Assembly (NCBI GenBank): GCA_021738245.1
Contig: JAIPCJ010000003.1
Location: 1 to 64,000 of the forward strand
DNA: 64,000 nt
Source: Methylotenera sp.
GTDB taxonomy: Bacteria; Pseudomonadota; Gammaproteobacteria; Burkholderiales; Burkholderiaceae_C
Direction of reading: 5' to 3'
Position 1 is the stretch's first letter, and the number at the start of each line of letters is the position of its first letter. The position numbers were made by a program, and so were the translations under genes. This document shows positions 1-10,304 of this stretch, in pieces. Below the pieces are notes generated by a model. That model searched no databases, had not been told where the DNA came from, and saw only the letters and a program-made list of their open reading frames with translations.

Positions 1-35
1 CGCAGGGCTTGTCCTCGGTCCTCGACGACATGCCC

Positions 36-103
36 TTCGAGTCCTCTCCTGGGCACCAAAAGCAAAAAGGCCAACACTTGCGTGCTGGCCTTTTTGCTTT
101 TTT

Positions 104-126
<23 letters not shown>
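36..126. repeat. Large near-perfect inverted repeat carrying a tRNA-Leu 3'-end copy and a terminator-like hairpin
   Basis: Left arm 36-77 (TTCGAGTCCTCTCCTGGGCACCAAAAGCAAAAAGGCCAACAC) is repeated inverted at 82-126, with 3 extra T and one mismatch. Confidence 0.9.
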
Positions 127-188
<62 letters not shown>

Positions 189-256
189 AAGGTGCTCAAG
201 ACTTCTGGTGAAGTACTGAGCCGTTTCAGGAAAACCGGGACTATATCATCAAAAAC

Positions 257-2605
257 TTGAAGAACACAAATTCCTCGCCCGCGGGTGACGGCGCCGGTCT
301 GCTCGGCGAAGTCGAGGGCACGCTGCAAGGCCATCGCGATGGCCATGGCTTCCTGATTCCGGATGACGGCTCGGCCGACGTCTATTTGTCGTCGCAGGAA
401 ACGCATGCCGTCATGCACGGTGACCGCCTGCGCGTGCGCATCGTGCGCTTTGACAAGCGCGGGCGACCCGAGGGGCGCGTGCTGGAGATCCTGGAGCGCA
501 AGAAGCGCCCCCTCATCGGCCGTCTGCTGCTGGAGTCGGGCGTCTGGCTTGTCGCGCCGGAAGACCGCCGCATGGGGCAGGACATCCTCATCCCCAAGAA
601 CGGCATCGCCAACGCCACGGCGGGGCAGGTGGTGGCGGTGGAGTTGACCGAGCCGCCATCGCTGTATTCCAAGCCGGTGGGCCGCGTGGTCGAGGTGCTG
701 GGTGAGATTGACGACCCCGGCATGGAGATCGAGATCGCGGTGCGCAAGTACGACGTGCCGCATCGCTTCAGCGCCGAGACGCTTGCGCAGAGCGCCAAGC
801 TGCCGGAGAAGCTGCGAGCGGCAGACCTCAAACAGCGCATCGACCTGCGCGATGTGCCGCTCGTCACCATCGACGGTGAAGATGCGCGTGACTTCGACGA
901 CGCGGTCTACTGCGAACCCTTCAAGCAGGGGCGCGGCAAGAAAGCGTTCGAGGGCTGGCGGCTGCTGGTCGCCATCGCCGACGTGTCTCACTACGTGAAG
1001 CCGGGCGAGCCGCTGGATGCCGACGCCTACGAGCGAGCCACGTCGGTCTACTTCCCGCGCCGTGTCATCCCGATGCTGCCGGAGAAGCTCTCCAACGGCC
1101 TGTGCTCGCTGAACCCCTACGAAGACCGCCTGAGCATGGTGTGCGACATGCTTGTTGCCACCGATGGCACGGTCACGGCCTACCAGTTCTACCCGGCCGT
1201 GATCTGCTCGCACGCACGGTTCACGTACAACGAGGTCGCGGCCATCCTCGGCAACACGCATGGGCCTGAGGCCGCCAAGCGCCGCGAGTTGGTGCCGCAC
1301 CTGCTGCACCTGCACGAGGTCTACCGCGCGCTGCTGGGCGAGCGGCAGCGCCGAGGCGCGATCGATTTCGAGACCACCGAGACGCAGATCCTCTGCGACG
1401 ACAACGGCCGCATCGAGAAGATCGTGCCGCGCACCCGCAACGATGCGCATCGCTTGATCGAAGAGGCCATGCTTGCCGCCAACACCTGCTCGGCGGATTT
1501 CATCGCGGGTGCCAAGCATCCGTCGCTGTATCGTGTGCACGAGGGCCCGACACCGGAGAAGCGCCAGACCCTGCAGGCCTATTTGCGTTCGCTCGGCATC
1601 GGCATGGGCATCTCCGATGACCCGGCGCCGCGGGAGTTTCAGCAGCTCGCGCAGGCTACCAAGGACCGCCCCGACGCACAGCAGATCCACACCATGCTGC
1701 TGCGCTCCATGCAGCAGGCCATCTACACCGGTACCAACTCCGGCCACTTCGGCCTGGCCTACCCGGCCTACACGCACTTCACGAGCCCGATCCGGCGCTA
1801 CCCCGACCTGCTCGTGCATCGGGTGATCAAGGCGCTGCTGGCGGGCAAGAAGTACACGCTGGATGCGGCCAAGATGAAGGTGCCCCAGGCGCCGAAGCGG
1901 CCCGGGCGCGCAGCACCGCCGAATCCGGCGGAGGCGCGCAATGAGGCCGAGCGCTGGGAGGTCGTCGGGGCGCATTGCAGCGCCAACGAACGCCGTGCAG
2001 ACGAAGCCAGCCGCGACGTCGAAGCCTGGTTGAAGTGCCGCTACATGCGTGACCGCCTGGGTGAGGAGTTCGCAGGCACGGTCAGCGCGGTCACTTCGTT
2101 CGGTCTCTTCGTGCAGCTGGATGCGCTCTACGTCGAAGGCCTGGTGCACATCACCGAGCTGGGCGGCGAGTACTTCAAGTTCGACGATGTTCGCCAGGAG
2201 CTGCGCGGCGAGCGCACGGGCATCCGCTACGCCACCGGCGCGCGCGTGCAGGTGCAGGTCAGCCGCGTCGATCTCGACGGGCGACGCATCGACTTCCGCC
2301 TCGTGCGGGATGCGGACGACACGCGCGTGAGCCGGCGAGGCGCGCCGGCCAAATCAGCGGGCAAGGCGTCTGGCAAGGCGACTCGCAAGGCGGCGGGTCC
2401 GGAAGCCGCCAAGAAGCGCGCCCCGAAGACGGCCGTCGAGGCGCTCGATGAGGTTCGGCAGGCGGATCGCGATGTCAAGAAGAGCCGCAAGGAGGTCATC
2501 GCTTCGCTGCACCCGGTGAAGGCCGCCCAGCAGGCCGCCAAGCGGGCGGCGGGCAAGGCAGCCCGCAAGACGGCAGCCAAGGCCGCGCCGCGCAAGCGCC
2601 GCTGA
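257..2605 (+). CDS. rnr: Ribonuclease R (RNB/S1 domain 3'-5' exoribonuclease) with long basic Lys/Ala C-terminal tail
   Basis: RNB motifs (TIDGEDARDFDDAV, HFTSPIRRYPDLLVHR), S1 domain near residue 630, Lys/Ala-rich tail; TTG start. Confidence 0.95.
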   Translation: MKNTNSSPAGDGAGLLGEVEGTLQGHRDGHGFLIPDDGSADVYLSSQETHAVMHGDRLRVRIVRFDKRGRPEGRVLEILERKKRPLIGRLLLESGVWLVAPEDRRMGQDILIPKNGIANATAGQVVAVELTEPPSLYSKPVGRVVEVLGEIDDPGMEIEIAVRKYDVPHRFSAETLAQSAKLPEKLRAADLKQRIDLRDVPLVTIDGEDARDFDDAVYCEPFKQGRGKKAFEGWRLLVAIADVSHYVKPGEPLDADAYERATSVYFPRRVIPMLPEKLSNGLCSLNPYEDRLSMVCDMLVATDGTVTAYQFYPAVICSHARFTYNEVAAILGNTHGPEAAKRRELVPHLLHLHEVYRALLGERQRRGAIDFETTETQILCDDNGRIEKIVPRTRNDAHRLIEEAMLAANTCSADFIAGAKHPSLYRVHEGPTPEKRQTLQAYLRSLGIGMGISDDPAPREFQQLAQATKDRPDAQQIHTMLLRSMQQAIYTGTNSGHFGLAYPAYTHFTSPIRRYPDLLVHRVIKALLAGKKYTLDAAKMKVPQAPKRPGRAAPPNPAEARNEAERWEVVGAHCSANERRADEASRDVEAWLKCRYMRDRLGEEFAGTVSAVTSFGLFVQLDALYVEGLVHITELGGEYFKFDDVRQELRGERTGIRYATGARVQVQVSRVDLDGRRIDFRLVRDADDTRVSRRGAPAKSAGKASGKATRKAAGPEAAKKRAPKTAVEALDEVRQADRDVKKSRKEVIASLHPVKAAQQAAKRAAGKAARKTAAKAAPRKRR

Positions 2606-2623
2606 TTCAGCGGCGAGGGGTGG

Positions 2624-3976
2624 TCAGGGCCAGCGCGTCAGGCGTTCCACGAGATCGCCGGCGCGCAAGACGCCCGACACTTCGCCAGCGCGACCGTGGG
2701 CCTCCACCCCTTGGCAGGCCACGGCATGCGCGGCAGCCTCCGGTTGCTGTGCCCAGAGGCCGCCCAGCCAGCCTGCCAGCACATCGCCGCTGCCTGCGGT
2801 GGCCAGCGCAGGCCCGCCGCTGCCTGACACGGCGGGGCATTCGCCGGGCGACGCCACGATGGTGCCCGAGCCCTTCAACACCACGCTGCAGTGCAGTTGA
2901 TGTGCCAACGCCGTGGCGGCGGCCAGCCGGTCGCGCTGGACACTCGCGACATCGCTGGCTAGCAGCCGTGCAGCCTCCAGCGGATGCGGCGTGAGCAGCG
3001 TGCTCGCCGGTGGGCGTCGGCGCAGGGCCTCCTGCAGATCAGCATCGGGGGCGATGGCGTTCAGGGCGTCCGCGTCGATCACCAGCCGTGGCAGGGTGTG
3101 CAACAGGCCCGGCAGTTCATCGGCAATGCCCGGGCCGGCGCCGCAGCCCACCACGCCCACCGCCTGCGGCAGGCGACTCAGGCGCCCGCGCATCAGCTCG
3201 GGCCGCACAGGGTCGGCCACCTCGTCAGCGGCCAAGTCCAGCAGGTCGACATACACCCGCCCGGCGCCGCAGGCGAGGGCGGCGCGGGCCGCCAGCCGGG
3301 CAGCGCCTTGCATGCCCGGAGCGCCGCCCACCACCAGCACCTCGCCGCGGCTGCCCTTGTGGCTGGTCGGTCGCCGGTCGGGCCGCGCAGGCGCGCCAAG
3401 GAGCAGGGCCGTGGGCGCTTCGTCAGGCGTGATGCCGAGGTCGTCGAACCAGAGCTGACCGACATGGGCGCGCCCCTCGCCCGTCAACAGGCCCGGCTTG
3501 AGCGTCAGCAAGGCCAGGGTGTGATCAGCCCGCACGGCGCAGCCGCCGGCAGCCTGCCCCGTGTCGGCCAGCAGCCCGCTGGGCAGATCGACCGCCAGGA
3601 CGGGGGCGCGGCAGGCCTGCATGGCGGCGATCGTGGCGGCCATGTCTGCCGATGGGGCGCGGTTCAGGCCCAGGCCCAGCAGCGCATCGATCACCAAGGC
3701 GGGCTGCTCGGGCGGCGTGGTGGCGCAATGGGTGGCCCCGCCATGTCGGGCCAGCAGCTGCTCCGCCACGCGCCCGTCGCCGCCGTTGTTGCCCGGTCCG
3801 CATGCGATCCAGATCGGGCCCGGACCGCGCCGGAGGGCCAGCGCCAGCTTGGCCACCGACAGCCCGGCGCGCGCCATCAGGTCGGGTGTGTGGAGGAGGG
3901 CGCGGGCTTCGATGCGCCGGCTTGCAGCGACATCGAAGAGTGGCAGCGGTTGTCGGGTGGGCAGCAGCGGGTGCAT
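2624..3976 (-). CDS. nnrD: Bifunctional NAD(P)H-hydrate epimerase / ADP-dependent NAD(P)H-hydrate dehydratase (YjeF)
   Basis: N-terminal GPGNNGGDGRVAEQLL and C-terminal GSGDVLAGWLGGLWAQ kinase-like motif. Confidence 0.9.
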   Translation of the reverse strand: MHPLLPTRQPLPLFDVAASRRIEARALLHTPDLMARAGLSVAKLALALRRGPGPIWIACGPGNNGGDGRVAEQLLARHGGATHCATTPPEQPALVIDALLGLGLNRAPSADMAATIAAMQACRAPVLAVDLPSGLLADTGQAAGGCAVRADHTLALLTLKPGLLTGEGRAHVGQLWFDDLGITPDEAPTALLLGAPARPDRRPTSHKGSRGEVLVVGGAPGMQGAARLAARAALACGAGRVYVDLLDLAADEVADPVRPELMRGRLSRLPQAVGVVGCGAGPGIADELPGLLHTLPRLVIDADALNAIAPDADLQEALRRRPPASTLLTPHPLEAARLLASDVASVQRDRLAAATALAHQLHCSVVLKGSGTIVASPGECPAVSGSGGPALATAGSGDVLAGWLGGLWAQQPEAAAHAVACQGVEAHGRAGEVSGVLRAGDLVERLTRWP

Positions 3977-3986
3977 GCCCCCGAGC

Positions 3987-5246
3987 TTAGGCCAGCCGCT
4001 GCGGGCTGAGCGCGCTCAGCTCCAGCAAGGCGGACTCGCCCATGATTTGGCGGGCCAGTGCCTGCGCCGCGCCGCAGGCCTGCCCCCAGCCGCTGCCGCC
4101 GGGGGACAGGTTCAGCCACAGGCCCGGGCGGCCGCCGGCACCCAGCAGCGGCAGCCCGTCCGGCACCACCGCGCGCCGGCTGCTGCCCTGTTGGACCTGC
4201 TGGTGCAGGACAGAACCAGGGAACCAGTGCTGCAGTCCTCGGTGCAGGGTTTCGAATTCGGCCGTGGTGGGGGCCTGGCGGTGCTGAGGCCGGGTCACGG
4301 CGAGTCCACCGGTCACGCGCACGCGCTGCCCGATGCGCGTGACGGTGAGGCCGCGAGCCGGGTCTGCCCAGGCCGCCTTGGGACCAAGGTCGGGGTGGGC
4401 TTCGAGCAGGCGCAGCGGCGCCGTCACGGTGATCTCCTGCAGCGCCGCCAGCGGCAGACGCTGACCGGCCAGTGCTGCGGCGCCCAGGCCGTTGCACAGC
4501 ACGACGGCATCGAAACGCTCGTCCTGCACGCCTGGCAGCTGCGGTACGGTGTCGCCCGGCTCTCGCTCCGCGCCCCGCGTCGGGGCTTCGGTGGGCGGGG
4601 TGTGGTCGTGGCGCAGGGTCAGGCCGGTGCCGTCGCTGCTCACGGCGCGAACCGTGGAGTGAAAGCGGAAGGTCACGCCCAGGCGGCGCGCCTGCTGCCG
4701 CAGTTGCTGGGCGAACAGGCGCGCATTGCCAGTGCCGCCGTTGACTACGGCCAGCGCGGCTTGCAAGGGTGCTTCGGGGTTGAGGCCGGGTTCGCGTCGC
4801 CGGGCCTCAGTCGCGTCGATCAAGTCGATGCTCAGGCCCAGAGCCTTCCACGCCTCCAGGTGTCCCTCGACCGCGGCGGCCCGCTTGGCGTCAGGCAGCG
4901 CCAGCAGCAGGCCTTGGGTGGCTTCGTCCTCCAGCCCAAGCTCCTGGCGCAGCGCGGCGGTGCGCGCCAGGCTCAGCTGGCTCAGCGCGGCCAGTTGGGC
5001 GCTGGCCTCGCCCGCCTGGCCGCGGGCACGCCAGCGGCGCAGGCGAAACAACAGCGGCGCGGGCGGCAACTCGGCCGGCAGTGCCGGGACGGCTGGCGAG
5101 AGCAGCGCGCTGCTGGCGAAGCTGGCCTGCTCGGCCACGCTGCCGCCGCGTTCGAACACCTGCACCTGCGCACCGAGGGCGGCCAGCTCATAGGCCGTCG
5201 TGACACCGGCAAGCCCGGCGCCAACCACCGCAACCCGGCGGCTCAA
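3987..5246 (-). CDS. FAD-dependent oxidoreductase, D-amino-acid dehydrogenase (DadA-like) family
   Basis: N-terminal Rossmann VVGAGLAGVTTAYELAALGAQVQVFER; C-terminal DGLPLLGAGGRPGLWLNLSPGGSGWGQACG. Confidence 0.85.
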   Translation of the reverse strand: MSRRVAVVGAGLAGVTTAYELAALGAQVQVFERGGSVAEQASFASSALLSPAVPALPAELPPAPLLFRLRRWRARGQAGEASAQLAALSQLSLARTAALRQELGLEDEATQGLLLALPDAKRAAAVEGHLEAWKALGLSIDLIDATEARRREPGLNPEAPLQAALAVVNGGTGNARLFAQQLRQQARRLGVTFRFHSTVRAVSSDGTGLTLRHDHTPPTEAPTRGAEREPGDTVPQLPGVQDERFDAVVLCNGLGAAALAGQRLPLAALQEITVTAPLRLLEAHPDLGPKAAWADPARGLTVTRIGQRVRVTGGLAVTRPQHRQAPTTAEFETLHRGLQHWFPGSVLHQQVQQGSSRRAVVPDGLPLLGAGGRPGLWLNLSPGGSGWGQACGAAQALARQIMGESALLELSALSPQRLA

Positions 5247-5474
5247 TGCAGCACCTGGCGCGGGGGGGTGAGGCGGGGGCTGGCGTGAACGCGCGGTCGG
5301 CGTCGGCGGGCGAAGCTCATGGCTTGTGTATACTCTGCGGGTTTTGCCGGAGACGGTTCCCGTTTGGGGGCGACTCAGCTGTCAATCCACACCGGGTGGC
5401 AGGCGGCAAAAACGGTTGTGAAGGGCGTGTCGTCAAGGTCCTGTGAAGGTCTGACGCTCACCGTCGCAACAAAT

Positions 5475-5508
5475 CGCAAACCGGCCACCAAAGGTGTTGT
5501 GGTTTGCG
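5475..5508 (+). promoter_or_regulatory. Hairpin in the rpsB 5' leader
   Basis: CGCAAACC-GGCCACCAAAGGTGTTGT-GGTTTGCG: 8-bp perfect stem plus inner CACC/GGTG, about 80 nt upstream of the rpsB ATG. Confidence 0.5.
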
Positions 5509-5586
5509 GCGAACTCGAAACGATTGTTTCAAGGCGCTGCAACGCAATTCGGGCCGGATTTTAGACCCAACCTTCGGAGAAGACCC

Positions 5587-6333
5587 ATGTCTGTCACGAT
5601 GCGCGAGATGCTGGAAGCCGGCGTCCATTTCGGCCACCAAACCCGCTTCTGGAATCCCAAGATGGCCCCGTATATCTACGGCCATCGCAACAAGATCCAC
5701 ATCATCAACCTCGAGAAGACGCTGCCCGCGTTCAACGAGGCGATGAAGTTCATTCGCCAACTGTCGGCCAAGCGCGGCACGATCCTGATGATCGGCACCA
5801 AGCGCCAGGCCCGCGAGTTCATCGCTGCTGAAGCCCAGCGCGCCGGCATGCCCTACGTCGACTCGCGTTGGCTGGGCGGCATGATGACCAACTTCAAGAC
5901 GGTCAAGACCTCCCTCAAGAACCTGAAGGACATGCAGGCCCAGGTCGAGGCTGGCACCCAGCCCGCGATCAAGAAGGAAGCCCTGCTGTTCCAGCGCGAC
6001 ATCGCCAAGCTGGAAAAAAACATCGGCGGCATCCAGGACATGACCGCGCTGCCCGACGCCATCTTCGTCATCGACGTCGGCTACCACAAGATTGCCGTGG
6101 CTGAAGCCAAGAAGCTGGGCATTCCCGTCATCGGCGTGGTGGACACCAACCACTCGCCCGAAGGCATCGACTACGTCATCCCCGGCAACGACGACTCCGC
6201 CAAGGCCGTGGCCCTGTACGCCCGCGCGGTGGCTGACGCCGTGCTCGAAGGCAAGGCCAACGCCACCGCCGACGTGCTGGCTGCTGTCGCCCCCGCCGGT
6301 GACGAGTTCGTCGAGGTTTCCGAAGAGGCGTAA
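5587..6333 (+). CDS. rpsB: 30S ribosomal protein S2
   Basis: [32 protein letters not shown]; followed by tsf. Confidence 0.98.
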   Translation: MSVTMREMLEAGVHFGHQTRFWNPKMAPYIYGHRNKIHIINLEKTLPAFNEAMKFIRQLSAKRGTILMIGTKRQAREFIAAEAQRAGMPYVDSRWLGGMMTNFKTVKTSLKNLKDMQAQVEAGTQPAIKKEALLFQRDIAKLEKNIGGIQDMTALPDAIFVIDVGYHKIAVAEAKKLGIPVIGVVDTNHSPEGIDYVIPGNDDSAKAVALYARAVADAVLEGKANATADVLAAVAPAGDEFVEVSEEA

Positions 6334-6354
6334 GCCCCTTCGACCCTGCATCTG

Positions 6355-6377
6355 AAAGGGGCCGCGAGGCCCCTTTT
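6355..6377 (+). terminator. Attenuator/terminator-like hairpin between rpsB and tsf
   Basis: AAAGGGGCC-GCGA-GGCCCCTTTT. Confidence 0.7.
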
Positions 6378-6416
6378 GCCAACTGAATCTGGCCAACCGA
6401 TATCTGGAGAAGAGAA

Positions 6417-7310
6417 ATGGCTGCAATCACTGCAAGCATGGTGGGCGAACTGCGTGCCCGCACCGATGCCCCGATGATGGAGTGCAAGAAGGCGCTGACC
6501 GAGGCGGACGGCGACCTGGGCCGGGCAGAAGAGATCCTGCGCGTCAAGCTGGGCAACAAGGCGGGCAAAGCCGCTTCGCGCATCACCGCCGAAGGCGTGG
6601 TGTCGTCGGCCGTCGTGAACGGCAATGGCGCCCTGATCGAAGTCAACTGCGAAACCGACTTCGTCTCGAAGAACGACGCCTTCCTGGCCTTCGTGAACGC
6701 CCTGGCTGGCCTCGTGGCCGAGCACAACCCGGCTGACGTCGCGGCCCTGTCGGCCCTGCCGCTGTCGCAGGAAGGCTTCGGCCCGACGGTGGAAGACGTG
6801 CGCAAGGGCCTCGTCGGCAAGATCGGCGAGAACATGACCATCCGCCGCTTCCAGCGCTACACCGGCACCAAGCTGGCCACCTACCTGCACGGCACCCGCA
6901 TTGGCGTGGTTGTCGAGTTCGAAGGTGACGAAGTCGCTGCCAAGGACGTCGCCATGCACATCGCCGCCATGAAGCCGGCTGCGCTTTCGGGTGCCGATGT
7001 CTCGGCCGAGCTGGTCGAGAAGGAGCGCAAGATCGCCACCGAAAAGGCTGCCGAATCCGGCAAGCCGGCCGACATCGTCGCCAAGATGGTCGAAGGTTCG
7101 GTGCAGAAGTTCCTGAAGGAAGTCGCGCTGCTGGATCAGGTCTTCGTGAAGGCTGCCGACGGCAAGCAGACGGTGGGCGCCTACCTGAAGTCGGTCAACA
7201 CCACGGTCAAGGGCTTCACGCTCTACGTCGTGGGCGAAGGCATCGAAAAGAAGGTCGACGACTTCGCGGCCGAAGTGGCGGCCCAGGTGGCAGCTGCCAA
7301 GGGTCAGTAA
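6417..7310 (+). CDS. tsf: Elongation factor Ts
   Basis: [33 protein letters not shown]; downstream of rpsB. Confidence 0.98.
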   Translation: MAAITASMVGELRARTDAPMMECKKALTEADGDLGRAEEILRVKLGNKAGKAASRITAEGVVSSAVVNGNGALIEVNCETDFVSKNDAFLAFVNALAGLVAEHNPADVAALSALPLSQEGFGPTVEDVRKGLVGKIGENMTIRRFQRYTGTKLATYLHGTRIGVVVEFEGDEVAAKDVAMHIAAMKPAALSGADVSAELVEKERKIATEKAAESGKPADIVAKMVEGSVQKFLKEVALLDQVFVKAADGKQTVGAYLKSVNTTVKGFTLYVVGEGIEKKVDDFAAEVAAQVAAAKGQ

Positions 7311-7326
7311 AGACTCTTGCTGATTG

Positions 7327-7351
7327 AAAGGGCGCCAAGTTGGCGCCCTTT
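7327..7351 (+). terminator. Intrinsic terminator-like hairpin after tsf
   Basis: AAAGGGCGCCA-AGT-TGGCGCCCTTT perfect stem. Confidence 0.75.
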
Positions 7352-7392
7352 AAACTTCCGGCCCCGACAGGCCTTAAAACCCCGAGGACACC

Positions 7393-8103
7393 ATGCCCGC
7401 GTACAAGCGCATCTTGCTCAAACTTTCCGGTGAAGCCCTGATGGGCGACGACGCCTATGGCATCAATCGCGCGACCATCGTGCGCATGGTGCAGGAGGTC
7501 CGCGAAGTGACGCAGATGGGCGTGGAGGTGGCGGTCGTCATCGGCGGCGGCAACATCTTCCGCGGCGTGGCTGGTGGCTCGGTCGGCATGGATCGCGCCA
7601 CGGCCGACTACATGGGCATGCTGGCCACGGTCATGAATTCCCTCGCGCTGGCCGACACCATGCGCCAGGAAGGCATGACGGCCCGCGTCATGTCTGCCAT
7701 CGCCATCGAGCAGGTGGTCGAGCCCTATGTGCGCCCGAAGGCCCTGCAGTACCTCGAAGAGGGCAAGGTGGTGGTGTTCGCCGCGGGCACGGGCAATCCG
7801 TTCTTCACGACCGACACCGCCGCCGCCTTGCGCGGGGCCGAGATCGGCGCAGAGATCGTGTTGAAGGCCACCAAGGTCGACGGCGTCTATACCGCCGACC
7901 CCAAGAAGGACCCCGAGGCCAAGCGCTACGCGCGCATCAGCTTCGACGAGGCCATCACCCGCAACCTGCAGGTCATGGATGGCGCAGCCTTCGCGCTGTG
8001 CCGCGACCAGAAGCTGCCGATCAAGGTGTTCAGCATCTTCAAGGCAGGCGCGCTCAAGCGCGTCGTTCAGGGCGAAGACGAGGGCACGTTGGTCCACGTT
8101 TGA
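7393..8103 (+). CDS. pyrH: UMP kinase
   Basis: [44 protein letters not shown]. Confidence 0.98.
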   Translation: MPAYKRILLKLSGEALMGDDAYGINRATIVRMVQEVREVTQMGVEVAVVIGGGNIFRGVAGGSVGMDRATADYMGMLATVMNSLALADTMRQEGMTARVMSAIAIEQVVEPYVRPKALQYLEEGKVVVFAAGTGNPFFTTDTAAALRGAEIGAEIVLKATKVDGVYTADPKKDPEAKRYARISFDEAITRNLQVMDGAAFALCRDQKLPIKVFSIFKAGALKRVVQGEDEGTLVHV

Positions 8104-8136
8104 TCGAAAGACTGATCGAAAGACGAGAGACAGATC

Positions 8137-8697
8137 ATGAGCACCGCAGACATCAAGAAGAACGCTGAAGCCAAGATGGCCAAGTCCGTCGACGCACTCA
8201 AGGGCGAATTGCAGAAGATCCGCACGGGTCGCGCTCACCCGGGCATCCTCGACCAGGTCAGCGTCGACTACTACGGCTCCATGGTGCCCATCAGCCAGGT
8301 GGCCAACGTCACGCTTCTGGATGCCCGCACCATCTCCGTCCAGCCCTGGGAAAAGGGCATGGGTGCCAAGATCGAGAAGGCCATCCGCGAGAGCGACCTG
8401 GGCCTGAACCCCGCCTCGCAGGGCGACCTGATCCGCGTGCCGATGCCGCCGCTGACCGAAGAGCGCCGCCGTGACCTGACCAAGGTCGTGCGCAACGCCG
8501 GCGAAGACGCCAAGGTGGCGGTGCGCAACCTGCGCCGCGACGCCAACGAGCAGGCCAAGAAGCTGCTCAAGGACAAGGAAATCGGTGAAGACGACGAGCG
8601 TCGCAGCCTGGACGAGGTGCAGAAGCTCACCGATCGTGTCATCGCCGAAATCGACAAGCTGATCTCGGCCAAGGAAGCCGAGATCATGGCGGTTTGA
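8137..8697 (+). CDS. frr: Ribosome recycling factor
   Basis: [52 protein letters not shown]. Confidence 0.98.
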   Translation: MSTADIKKNAEAKMAKSVDALKGELQKIRTGRAHPGILDQVSVDYYGSMVPISQVANVTLLDARTISVQPWEKGMGAKIEKAIRESDLGLNPASQGDLIRVPMPPLTEERRRDLTKVVRNAGEDAKVAVRNLRRDANEQAKKLLKDKEIGEDDERRSLDEVQKLTDRVIAEIDKLISAKEAEIMAV

Positions 8698-8714
8698 ACG
8701 CGCGCCACGACGTG

Positions 8715-9434
8715 ATGCAAGACCGTCCGGCGCCTCCGCGCCACGTCGCCATCGTGATGGATGGCAACGGCCGCTGGGCCAAGAAGCGCTTCCTGCCACG
8801 CTTCTTCGGCCACAAGGCCGGCGTGGACAGCCTCGTCAAGATCGTCCAGGCCTGCATCGACCGCGACATCGAGTACCTCACCGTCTTCGCCTTCTCCAGC
8901 GAGAACTGGAAGCGTCCGAGCGACGAGGTGTCGGGTCTGATGGGGCTGGTGCTGGCCGCGGTCAGTCGCTACCTCGCCAAGATGGGCGCGATGGGCGTGC
9001 GCATCCGCATCGTCGGGGACCGCGATGCGGTGTCTGACAAGCTGCGCAATGCCTGGAACGAGGCGGAGTCCAGCACAGCCCACAACAGCAAGCTCACGCT
9101 CAACGTCGCCTTCAACTACGGGGGGCGCTGGGACATCGTGCAGGCCTGCCGCAAGGCGATCGCGGCCGGCGTGCCGGCCGAGCAGTTGACAGAAGCTCGG
9201 CTGTCCGAATTCATGGCCATGAGCTATGCGCCGGACCCTGACCTGTTCATCCGCACGGGCGGTGAAGTGCGCATCAGCAACTTCCTGCTGTGGCAGGCGG
9301 CGTACACCGAGTTTGTGTTTTCCGACTGCCTGTGGCCCGAGTTCGGCGAGCGCGAGCTCGACGCGGCCATCGCGGCCTTCCATGAGCGCGACCGCCGGTT
9401 CGGCGGCGTCAAGGAAGCGCCCATCGCGGCCTGA
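8715..9434 (+). CDS. uppS: Isoprenyl transferase (undecaprenyl diphosphate synthase)
   Basis: HVAIVMDGNGRWAKKR, DLFIRTGGEVRISNFLLWQAAYTEF; alternative start at 8694. Confidence 0.95.
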   Translation: MQDRPAPPRHVAIVMDGNGRWAKKRFLPRFFGHKAGVDSLVKIVQACIDRDIEYLTVFAFSSENWKRPSDEVSGLMGLVLAAVSRYLAKMGAMGVRIRIVGDRDAVSDKLRNAWNEAESSTAHNSKLTLNVAFNYGGRWDIVQACRKAIAAGVPAEQLTEARLSEFMAMSYAPDPDLFIRTGGEVRISNFLLWQAAYTEFVFSDCLWPEFGERELDAAIAAFHERDRRFGGVKEAPIAA

Positions 9435-9467
9435 GCCGCGCCCTGATCCGCGTCCAGTGCCCGCGCC

Positions 9468-10304
9468 ATGCTCAAAGCCCGAGTGATCACCGCCGTCGTT
9501 CTGCTGGCCATTCTGCTGCCGGTGCTGTTCCAGCCTTCGCCGTGGCCATTCGCCTGGGTGACCGTCGTGCTGATGGGGGCGGCCGGCTGGGAGTGGGCCC
9601 GCCTGAACGGTCTGCCCGGCGCCGGGGCGCTGGCGGCCGGTGTGGCGCTGGCACTGGCCTGTGTCTGGACCCTGCTGATCGGAGGGCTGCATGCGCCGCC
9701 GCCCTGGGTGTGGTCCATCGCCAGCCTGGCCTGGGTGCTGGGGGGCGCTTATGCCCTGCGCGCCGGCCCGGCCGGCTGGCCGCGTATTGCGCGGGGCGCA
9801 CGCCTGGCGCTCGGCGCCTTGCTGCTGTGGGGGGCCTGGCTGGCCATCGTGCAGGCCAAGGTGCACGGCATCAATTTCCTGCTGTCCCTCTTCTGCCTCG
9901 TGTGGATGGCTGACGTCGCCGCCTACTTTTGTGGCCGTGCCTTCGGCAAGCGCAAGCTGGCGCCCGCGATCAGCCCGGGCAAGAGCTGGGAAGGCGTCTG
10001 GGGCGGCCTGGCGGGCGTCATCCTGCTTGGCTTCACCTGGGTGCACGTCATCGACGTGAACGTGGCCGTCGATTCGCCCAGCCTGTTCACGCTGCTGGTG
10101 CAGCGCCATGGCTGGATCTCGCTGCTGGCCATCGTCTTCCTGACCGCGATGAGCGTGGTGGGTGACCTCTTCGAATCCCTCGTCAAGCGGGCCGTCGGTG
10201 CCAAGGACAGCAGCAACCTGCTGCCGGGTCACGGCGGCGTGCTGGATCGTATCGATGCGCTGCTGCCGGTGTTCCCGCTGGCGCTGGCGCTGATCAGCCT
10301 ATGA
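9468..10304 (+). CDS. cdsA: Phosphatidate cytidylyltransferase
   Basis: Hydrophobic protein with C-terminal [38 protein letters not shown]. Confidence 0.97.
   Translation: MLKARVITAVVLLAILLPVLFQPSPWPFAWVTVVLMGAAGWEWARLNGLPGAGALAAGVALALACVWTLLIGGLHAPPPWVWSIASLAWVLGGAYALRAGPAGWPRIARGARLALGALLLWGAWLAIVQAKVHGINFLLSLFCLVWMADVAAYFCGRAFGKRKLAPAISPGKSWEGVWGGLAGVILLGFTWVHVIDVNVAVDSPSLFTLLVQRHGWISLLAIVFLTAMSVVGDLFESLVKRAVGAKDSSNLLPGHGGVLDRIDALLPVFPLALALISL

Noticed and set aside
6013-6021. A_AAA_AAC slippery heptamer inside rpsB (GAA AAA AAC)
   Set aside because: Encodes the conserved EKN of S2; no stimulatory structure or meaningful -1 product evident, probably coincidental.
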